Shown here: one piece after another, positions 1-3,770 of the stretch | Layout: every line of letters starts with the position of its first letter | Numbering within the stretch: the first letter of the stretch is position 1 | From: an uncultured Propionibacteriaceae bacterium | GTDB lineage: Bacteria > Actinomycetota > Actinomycetes > Propionibacteriales > Propionibacteriaceae | DNA length: 5,199 bases | NCBI GenBank assembly: GCA_945875065.1 | Contig: CAMCJC010000211.1 | Span: 1 to 5,199 of the forward strand | Reading direction: 5' to 3' | Translations under genes and position numbers: made by a program | Notes under the pieces: model-generated | Told to the model about the DNA's origin: nothing | Database searches by the model: none | What the model saw: the letters and a program-made list of their open reading frames with translations, nothing else

Positions 1-29
1 CTCCACAACAACCTCCACAACCGTTGTTG
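1..29. repeat. Short tandem repeat with an inverted partner at the window edge
   Basis: CTCCACAAC occurs at 1-9 and again at 13-21, a 12-bp period. CAACAAC (6-12) is mirrored by GTTGTTG (23-29), giving a 7-bp inverted repeat with a 10-nt gap. A 12-bp period keeps reading frame, so this may be the low-complexity 3' end of a gene entering from the left. One plus frame reads as a Ser/Thr-rich tail ending in a TGA at 41-43, and another as a Pro/Gln-rich tail ending near 104. Nothing in the window decides between these or a non-coding origin. Confidence 0.45.
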
Positions 30-114
30 CGCACACCGCCTGAACCCGCCAGGGGGTTTGCAGGGCTGGTTCACCCAGCCCGGCGATTCGTGCACACCCC
101 TTGAACCCGCTGGC
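29..114. repeat. Pair of diverged 25-bp direct repeats, 61 bp apart
   Basis: Bases 29-53 and 90-114 align without gaps and match at 19 of 25 positions. The shared cores are GCACACC and TGAACCCGC. A hairpin (63-81) lies between them. The second copy lacks the GGGTT that lets the first copy fold (AACCC 43-47 with GGGTT 54-58). They may be a decayed local duplication or paired binding sites. A CRISPR origin is not supported, because there are only two diverged copies and neither resembles a known repeat family. Confidence 0.5.
63..81. other. Hairpin, 7-bp stem
   Basis: GGGCTGG (63-69) pairs perfectly with CCAGCCC (75-81) across a 5-nt loop. A smaller stem, AACCC/GGGTT (43-47 with 54-58), sits just upstream. 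Together they could end a transcript entering from the left, but neither strand shows a T-run after the 63-81 stem. I therefore call only the structure and not a terminator. Confidence 0.45.
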
Positions 115-184
115 TTTGGTCTTCTGGCGACCTGTTGGGCGTGGTTGAAACGTTGTGGACCGCTCATGCCGAGAGACCGGCGGC

Positions 185-247
185 TTACTCAGGGGCCGCC
201 ACTCGATCGACATCACGCCGTCGGGCTCGTGGCAGCGCCCTGAGTAA
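185..247. repeat. 63-bp imperfect palindrome / long hairpin
   Basis: TTACTCAGGG (185-194) pairs perfectly with CCCTGAGTAA (238-247). After one bulged base (G237) the pairing continues as GC (195-196) with GC (235-236), one C-A mismatch, then GCCAC (198-202) with GTGGC (229-233). That is 17 base pairs in all. The 26-nt apical region contains a further CGAC/GTCG stem (208-211 with 220-223). As RNA this would be a stable extended hairpin; as DNA it is a pair of inverted sites. It abuts the next stem at 248-265 with no spacer and lies upstream of the small ORF at 274. It could be a structured 5' leader, a terminator of an upstream transcript, a paired operator, or a small inverted-repeat element. 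No U-run follows on either strand. Confidence 0.75.
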
Positions 248-265
248 CCCTCAAGACTGCGAGGG
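248..265 (+). promoter_or_regulatory. Stem that would sequester a Shine-Dalgarno sequence
   Basis: CCCTC (248-252) pairs with GAGGG (261-265) around an 8-nt loop. The right arm is part of GAGGGGG (261-267), a strong Shine-Dalgarno match ending 6 nt before the ATG at 274. When folded, the stem would hide most of that site. It starts on the base after the 63-bp palindrome ends, so the two helices could stack. The pairing is visible; regulation is inferred. Confidence 0.35.
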
Positions 266-273
266 GGACGGCC

Positions 274-381
274 ATGGGCGAGATTTCCCCACGGTGCCGC
301 GGGCGCGGCGACAATGGAGTTGCGGCCCTGCTGCGGAACCTCGACTATCCGAAGTCGGCTTCGGCTCTCGTGGTGTGCTAA
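274..381 (+). CDS. Possible 35-aa small protein, weakly DUF2795-like
   Basis: This short ORF begins with ATG six bases after GAGGGGG (261-267), the best ribosome binding site in the left region. About three quarters of its codons end in G or C. The N-terminal third is Arg/Gly-rich. Residues 16-33 (VAALLRNLDYPKSASALV) recall the L-x-x-L-x-YP-x(5)-L-V pattern of the small actinobacterial DUF2795 domain, recalled from memory and not searched. That domain is normally longer and continues after this point, whereas here a TAA follows Cys35. If the resemblance is real, this is a truncated relic or a minimal version. A hairpin (CCGAAG 349-354 with CTTCGG 359-364) and a GC-rich stem (296-309) lie inside it. 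It could also be a leader peptide or chance. No transmembrane segment or signal peptide is seen. Confidence 0.3.
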   Translation: MGEISPRCRGRGDNGVAALLRNLDYPKSASALVVC

Positions 382-426
382 GCCCGGGAAGGCAGTGGTG
401 AAGAATTAGTGCTCCGGTTTGGCAAA

Positions 427-472
427 GCGACGAGGTCCTTGGGACTCAGTAGTCCCAAGGACCTCGCTTCGC
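427..472 (-). terminator. Likely glyA terminator, perfect 16-bp stem
   Basis: CGAGGTCCTTGGGACT (431-446) is exactly complementary to 451-466 across a 4-nt loop. GCGA (427-430) can pair further with TCGC (469-472) past a 2-nt bulge. The core stem begins 38 nt beyond the glyA stop on the minus strand, the expected place for its terminator. After the stem the minus strand reads TCGCTTTGCC, with no true U-tract. Actinobacterial terminators often lack a U-tail. The symmetry means it could also stop plus-strand transcripts coming from the left. Confidence 0.75.
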
Positions 473-504
473 GCCAGGCTATGCCGCAGCAGACGGGGCT
501 GGGG

Positions 505-1932
505 TTAGAGTTCCAAGCCCGGGTAGAGCGGGTGCGAATCCAGGAGTTTGCCGGCTCGTTCCTGCGTGCCCTGGGCGAGGCCTGCTGGCATTTCGTATTT
601 CGCCTTGCCGGGCTTGCCGTCCTTGACCGTGGGTTCGGTGGCCTTCAGGACGTCGGTGATCATCGCCGCGACCTCGTCCATGTCGGAGGTGGTGAAGCCT
701 CGCGTCGTCAGGGCCGGGGTGCCCAGGCGGACTCCCGAGGTGTACCAGGCCCCGTTGGGGTCGTTGGGAACCGAGTTGCGGTTCGCGACGATGCCGGCGT
801 CGAGCAGCGCCGACTCCGCTTGGCGACCCGTCAGGCCGAAGGAGGTGACGTCGAGGAGGACGATGTGGTTGTCGGTGCCGTCGGTGACGAGCTTGCCGCC
901 GCGCTTCATCAAGCCTTCGGCTAGGGCGCGAGCGTTGTCGACGACGCGGTGCGCGTAGTCCTGGAACGCCTCGGTCTTCGCCTCCGCCAGCGCGACCGCC
1001 TTCGCGGCCATGACGTGGGGGAGTGGACCACCGAGGACCATCGGGCAGCCGCGGTCGACGTCCGACGCGTAGTCCTGCTTCGCTAGGATCAGGCCGCCGC
1101 GCGGGCCACGCAACGACTTGTGGGTGGTGGTGGTCACGACGTCCGCGAACGGTACCGGATCCTCGTCGCCCTGGAACACCTTGCCGGCGACCAGCCCGGC
1201 GAAGTGCGCCATATCGACCATCAGCACCGCGCCGACCGAGTCGGCGATCTCCCGCATCTTCGCGAAGTTCACGCGGCGCGGGTACGCGGAGTAGCCGGCG
1301 ACGATGATCAGCGGCTTGAACTCGGCGGCCTGCTTGGCGAGGGCGTCGTAATCGAGCAGGCCGGTACTCGGATCGGTGCCGTAGGAGCGCTGGTGGAACA
1401 TCTTGCCGGAGATGTTGGGGCGGAAGCCGTGCGTCAGGTGCCCGCCGGCGTCCAGGCTCATGCCGAGCAGCCGCTGGTTGCCGAAGCGAGCGCGCAGTGT
1501 CTCCCAGTCGGCCTCGGATAGCTCCGAGACGTTCTTGGCGCCGAACTCTTTCAGGGCGGGCATCTCGATGTGGTGCGCGAGGATCGCCCAGTAGGCGGTG
1601 ACGTTGGCGTAGATTCCGGAATGCGGTTGAGCGTAGGCGTAGTCGGCGCCGAACAGCTCACGGGCGTGCTCGGCGGCTACGGCCTCCACCGTGTCGACGT
1701 TCTGGCAGCCCGCGTAGAAGCGGTGCCCGACGGTACCCTCGGCGTACTTGTCGCTGAACCAGGTGCCCATCGTCGCGAGGACGGGGAGGCTGGCGTAGTT
1801 CTCGGAGGCGATGAGCTTCAGCGACGCGCGCTGATCCTTCAACTCATCGCGGGTGGCCTGCGCGATGCGAGGCTCGACGGCCTCGATGGCGGCTAGGAGG
1901 GTCTGATAGGCGCCGGAAAGGGCTTCAGTCAC
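505..1932 (-). CDS. glyA: Serine hydroxymethyltransferase (long form)
   Basis: This cytoplasmic PLP enzyme interconverts serine plus tetrahydrofolate with glycine plus 5,10-methylenetetrahydrofolate, and is the main one-carbon source for purine, thymidylate and methionine synthesis. The product has 475 aa. Visible landmarks are IASENYAS (41-48), YAEG with Glu65, PHSG with His104, GGHLTHG (163-169), VDMAHFAGLVA with Asp240 and His243, and VTTTTHKSLRGPRGG (266-280), whose Lys272 is the Schiff-base lysine. SGVRLGTPALTTRG (399-412) contains the substrate-carboxylate arginine, Arg402. It is about 60 residues longer than the roughly 417-aa E. coli enzyme. Part of the excess is an insertion at about residues 119-153, before the LLGMSL strand. 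The start is GTG, supported by AGGAG six bases upstream. The gene stands alone here, divergent from the carboxypeptidase gene, and is followed by a strong hairpin. All key residues are present, so it should be active. Confidence 0.97.
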   Translation of the reverse strand: MTEALSGAYQTLLAAIEAVEPRIAQATRDELKDQRASLKLIASENYASLPVLATMGTWFSDKYAEGTVGHRFYAGCQNVDTVEAVAAEHARELFGADYAYAQPHSGIYANVTAYWAILAHHIEMPALKEFGAKNVSELSEADWETLRARFGNQRLLGMSLDAGGHLTHGFRPNISGKMFHQRSYGTDPSTGLLDYDALAKQAAEFKPLIIVAGYSAYPRRVNFAKMREIADSVGAVLMVDMAHFAGLVAGKVFQGDEDPVPFADVVTTTTHKSLRGPRGGLILAKQDYASDVDRGCPMVLGGPLPHVMAAKAVALAEAKTEAFQDYAHRVVDNARALAEGLMKRGGKLVTDGTDNHIVLLDVTSFGLTGRQAESALLDAGIVANRNSVPNDPNGAWYTSGVRLGTPALTTRGFTTSDMDEVAAMITDVLKATEPTVKDGKPGKAKYEMPAGLAQGTQERAGKLLDSHPLYPGLEL

Positions 1933-1938
1933 GGGATG

Positions 1939-1943
1939 CTCCT
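1939..1943 (-). promoter_or_regulatory. glyA ribosome binding site
   Basis: On the minus strand AGGAG lies six bases before the GTG at 1932-1930. It fixes the glyA start, which would otherwise be uncertain because it is not ATG. Confidence 0.8.
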
Positions 1944-1965
1944 GGGATTGACGGGCGGTGGGACA

Positions 1966-1971
1966 AATCTA
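1966..1971 (-). promoter_or_regulatory. Candidate glyA -10 element
   Basis: TAGATT on the minus strand fits the actinobacterial TANNNT -10 pattern and would give a 5' leader of roughly 27 nt. The best -35-like hexamer at 17-18 bp is poor (TTCGAT or TCGATT). TTGGTC (1990-1985) is a better match but sits only 13 bp away. The element also lies in the loop of a GGGA/TCCC inverted repeat (1960-1975). The call is weak, and a more distant start with a longer leader is possible. Confidence 0.3.
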
Positions 1972-2171
1972 TCCCGCAACGCCAGACCAATCGAATGAAA
2001 GTCGTTCTGCGTGCGTGCCCGTTCCCCGCTCGCTGGCCCTGAACCGAAACGCTCGACCTCGTCGGGCAGGCGCTGCGCCGCAAAGCCCGAGAAGGGATTG
2101 TTCTTCCTCCGTCTATCGCCCCGGCGTCGGATCGACATGGCATCGCGGTCTGCGCCCCGCGCCGCCTGGAT

Positions 2172-2187
2172 CGGGTCTCTCGACCCG
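2172..2187 (-). other. Hairpin with GNRA-type loop in the glyA upstream region
   Basis: CGGGTC and GACCCG form a perfect 6-bp stem. Read on the minus strand the four-base loop is GAGA, a stable GNRA tetraloop. This makes an RNA role in a long glyA leader more natural than one on the plus strand, where the loop is TCTC. It lies about 240 nt upstream of the glyA start, so it matters only if glyA has a distant promoter. Confidence 0.35.
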
Positions 2188-2192
2188 CATGG

Positions 2193-2208
2193 TTGACGAG
2201 CTGGTCAA
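2193..2208. promoter_or_regulatory. 16-bp near-palindrome, possible operator or REP-like unit
   Basis: TTGACGAGCTGGTCAA matches its own reverse complement at 14 of 16 positions, of the form TTGACnAGCTnGTCAA. This length and symmetry suit a site for a dimeric regulator (GntR, TetR or MarR type). It starts 5 bp after the hairpin at 2172-2187. Alternatively the pair is one copy of a dispersed palindromic repeat. No regulator gene is present in the window to link with it. Confidence 0.4.
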
Positions 2209-2452
2209 GGCAAGGGTGGTTTGCTGACTCCATCGAAGTGGTTCCGGGCTCCTTGGTGCCGGGACTCACCCCGATCGGCCTCGATCCGAGCAACCCGGAC
2301 ATGGCGGCAGCGCCCGCGCAGCCCAGCACGGTTGACCCTAAGGCCGCCCAACACCAAGGACCCCGGCAAGCCTCACTGCCGTCGTCTGAAGCAACACCAC
2401 AGCGCGGGGACTAGACCAGGGCGGCCGGCGAAGCGGGGCAGAACTGGACACG

Positions 2453-2458
2453 TAGGAT
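2453..2458 (+). promoter_or_regulatory. TAGGAT: ribosome binding site or leaderless -10
   Basis: The AGGA within these bases lies 7 nt before the ATG at 2465 and serves as a modest Shine-Dalgarno. The same hexamer fits TANNNT at the distance expected if transcription began at or next to the ATG, a common leaderless arrangement in Actinomycetota. No good -35 stands at 17-18 bp. Either reading supports the chosen start. Confidence 0.45.
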
Positions 2459-2464
2459 CCCGGC

Positions 2465-3514
2465 ATGCCACGAGTTCTGCTCCACCCCGCGAAGGCCAGG
2501 CCTGGGGATCGCGTCGCGATCTTGTCGCCGTCGCTTGCTGCGCCGGGATTCGCCCCCGCCGTACACGAGCAAGCCATGCGCCGATTCCGAGAGCTCACGG
2601 GACTCGAACCTGTGGAATACCCGACTACGCGGCAGCTAGGCGCTTCGCCCGTCGACCGTGCGCGCGATGTCAACGCGGCTCTGCGAGACCCGTCCATCCG
2701 TGCCCTCATCACCACCATCGGTGGGGAGGATGAGATCACAGTCATCCGGCACCTCAACGCCGACGCACTGCGCTCGGACCCCAAGCCGATCCTTGGCTAC
2801 AGCGACAACACTAACCTCCTCCACTGGGCCTGGGAGGCGGGCGTCGCATCGTTCTACGGCGGCGCTACCCAGGTGCACTTCGGCCCCGGCCCCTACGTCG
2901 ACGACATCCACCTGGCATCCGTGCGTGCCGCCCTCCTTAATGGCGGACGCCTTGAGCTCACAGAGCTCGGAGACTCAGAAGACTTCGGACACGACTGGCT
3001 GGATCCCCGCGCGCTAACCGAGTTCGGGACCCGCGAGCCCACCGACGGATTCACCTGGGCGGGCGCTGTCCGCCGCATCACCGGTCCGACCTGGGGCGGC
3101 TGCCTTGAGGTTCTCCAATGGATTCTGGCCGCCGGCCGGCTCAGCCACGCAGCCGCCGCCTTCGAAGGCGGAGTGCTGCTCATCGAGACCTCGGAGATGA
3201 TCATCCCCGCCGAGGAGTTCGGCTACATTCTTCGCTGCCTCGGAGAGCGCGGAATCCTTGGTGCTGCAGGCGCCGTCCTGGTCGCCCGTCCTCCGGCGTC
3301 GAGCTTCACCACGTACCCCGACGATGCGGCGCGCGCCCGCTACCGCGCAGACCAGCGAGACTGCGCAGTCGAGGTCATCGGCCGCTACAACCCCGACGCC
3401 GTCGTGTGCGTCGGCGTCCCGTTCGGTCACACCCGGCCACAGTGGGTCCTTCCATACGGCGGCACAGTGACTGTCGATGGCGAGGCCAGGCGGCTCTGGG
3501 CCGACTATGACTGA
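2465..3514 (+). CDS. S66 serine carboxypeptidase, MccF/LdcA family
   Basis: Members of this cytoplasmic family either trim the terminal D-Ala from muramyl tetrapeptides (LdcA, murein recycling) or cleave peptidyl-nucleotide antibiotics such as microcin C (MccF, self-immunity). The product has 349 aa, close to MccF length and longer than typical LdcA. The S66 triad is visible: nucleophile Ser113 in LGYSDNTNLL, Glu241 in LLIETSE, and His322 in VPFGHTRPQW. TTIGGEDEI (83-91) and GYSDNT look more like the MccF branch than the RGGYG style of LdcA. The 175-210 segment carries Trp178, Trp198 and Trp210. In MccF a tryptophan in the loop of this region stacks on the nucleobase, but which residue would correspond here is unclear. 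There is no signal peptide or membrane segment. The ATG follows TAGGAT by 6 nt. No microcin C-like biosynthesis genes are nearby, so a housekeeping or detoxifying role is as likely as immunity. The family is certain, the substrate is not. Confidence 0.92.
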   Translation: MPRVLLHPAKARPGDRVAILSPSLAAPGFAPAVHEQAMRRFRELTGLEPVEYPTTRQLGASPVDRARDVNAALRDPSIRALITTIGGEDEITVIRHLNADALRSDPKPILGYSDNTNLLHWAWEAGVASFYGGATQVHFGPGPYVDDIHLASVRAALLNGGRLELTELGDSEDFGHDWLDPRALTEFGTREPTDGFTWAGAVRRITGPTWGGCLEVLQWILAAGRLSHAAAAFEGGVLLIETSEMIIPAEEFGYILRCLGERGILGAAGAVLVARPPASSFTTYPDDAARARYRADQRDCAVEVIGRYNPDAVVCVGVPFGHTRPQWVLPYGGTVTVDGEARRLWADYD

Positions 3515-3549
3515 GTCGTGACGCTACCAGTCGTCCTCCCCAATGGTTC

Positions 3550-3569
3550 GCGGTTGCCGACTAAACCGC
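3550..3569 (+). terminator. Candidate terminator hairpin after the carboxypeptidase gene
   Basis: GCGGTT (3550-3555) pairs perfectly with AACCGC (3564-3569) over an 8-nt loop, about 35 nt after the TGA. No T-run follows on the plus strand, so termination is inferred from position and structure only. Confidence 0.3.
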
Positions 3570-3599
3570 ACTGGCCTTCATGCGCAATGGCCTGATGGG

Positions 3600-3618
3600 C
3601 GGTGAGGCTCGATCACCG
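3600..3618 (+). other. Second hairpin in the 3515-3770 gap
   Basis: CGGTGA (3600-3605) pairs with TCACCG (3613-3618) over a 7-nt loop. It is followed by GGCACAACGTTTGG, with only a short T-run. It could strengthen termination together with the stem at 3550-3569, or be unrelated. Confidence 0.3.
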
Positions 3619-3644
3619 GGCACAACGTTTGGAACATTCGCGCC

Positions 3645-3707
3645 GCACGTCGTGCCGTTCGGGCGGATGACCGTTCGGTTACCCGCGTCGGCCGCATGGT
3701 CGAACGG
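3645..3707. promoter_or_regulatory. Cluster of CCGTTCG repeats and a small palindrome
   Basis: CCGTTCG occurs at 3655-3661 and 3671-3677 in direct orientation (16 bp apart; both extend to CCGTTCGG). It occurs once more in inverted orientation as CGAACGG at 3701-3707. The palindrome GCACG-T-CGTGC (3645-3655) abuts the first copy. Three copies of a 7-mer upstream of a gene start suggest a regulator binding array for the secreted peptidase. In high-GC DNA chance copies are possible. Confidence 0.35.
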
Positions 3708-3730
3708 GGTCCGGGGCCAGATCCGACGCT

Positions 3731-3761
3731 TAGGGTGTGCCTACCTGACACCAGAAAGGGG
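3731..3761 (+). promoter_or_regulatory. Start signals of the secreted peptidase gene
   Basis: TAGGGT (3731-3736) fits TANNNT and would place transcription start near 3743, leaving a leader of about 28 nt. No good -35 hexamer is seen at normal spacing. AAAGGGG (3755-3761) is a clear Shine-Dalgarno 9 nt before the ATG at 3771 and argues against an in-frame GTG at 3735. GGTGT (3734-3738) and ACACC (3748-3752) form an inverted repeat that overlaps the -10 and spans the predicted start, a natural place for a repressor. Confidence 0.45.
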
Positions 3762-3770
3762 ATCTGCTGG

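Larger units (their letters stand above)
1933..2464. other. Divergent intergenic region, no convincing gene
   Basis: This 532-bp stretch separates divergent glyA and the S66 carboxypeptidase gene. Open frames run through it on both strands. None has a ribosome binding site, recognisable domain or the third-position G/C bias of the neighbours. I searched by eye on the glyA strand for the ZTP riboswitch (ACUGGCG, GGGGAGC and CCGCCUGGGC blocks), a plausible partner for glyA, and did not find the set. What it does hold is the glyA start signals, a GNRA-loop hairpin (2172-2187), a 16-bp near-palindrome (2193-2208), a partial inverted repeat near 2247-2260 and the carboxypeptidase start signals. 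Confidence 0.6.

Noticed and set aside
29..114. Two-unit CRISPR-like spacing (25-bp repeats, 61-bp period)
   Set aside because: Only two copies, differing at 6 of 25 positions, with no resemblance to known actinobacterial repeats and no cas gene in view.
135..401. 88-codon plus-strand ORF in the left region
   Set aside because: It begins with TTG without a ribosome binding site, crosses the 63-bp palindrome, and its product has no recognisable features.
718..735. ZTP-riboswitch-like CCGCCTGGGCA on the minus strand
   Set aside because: It lies inside glyA, encoding the conserved RLGTP segment, and lacks the other riboswitch blocks.
1929..2138. 69-codon minus-strand ORF whose TGA overlaps the glyA GTG (GTGA)
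   Set aside because: No ribosome binding site, weak third-position G/C bias, Arg-rich composition with no recognisable domain. A 4-base overlap arises easily by chance in an open frame.
2332..2337. TTGACC as a -35 box for the carboxypeptidase gene
   Set aside because: No TANNNT-like sequence stands 16-18 bp downstream, where the bases read around CAAGGA.
2193..2414. 73-codon plus-strand ORF in the divergent intergenic region
   Set aside because: Low-complexity Ala/Pro/Gln-rich product, no ribosome binding site, and it spans the palindrome at 2193-2208.
3631..3659. GGAAC...CGTT as an ECF (SigE/SigR-type) promoter
   Set aside because: The gap between the two blocks is about 20 bp, longer than these factors normally use, and the start would lie far from the peptidase gene.
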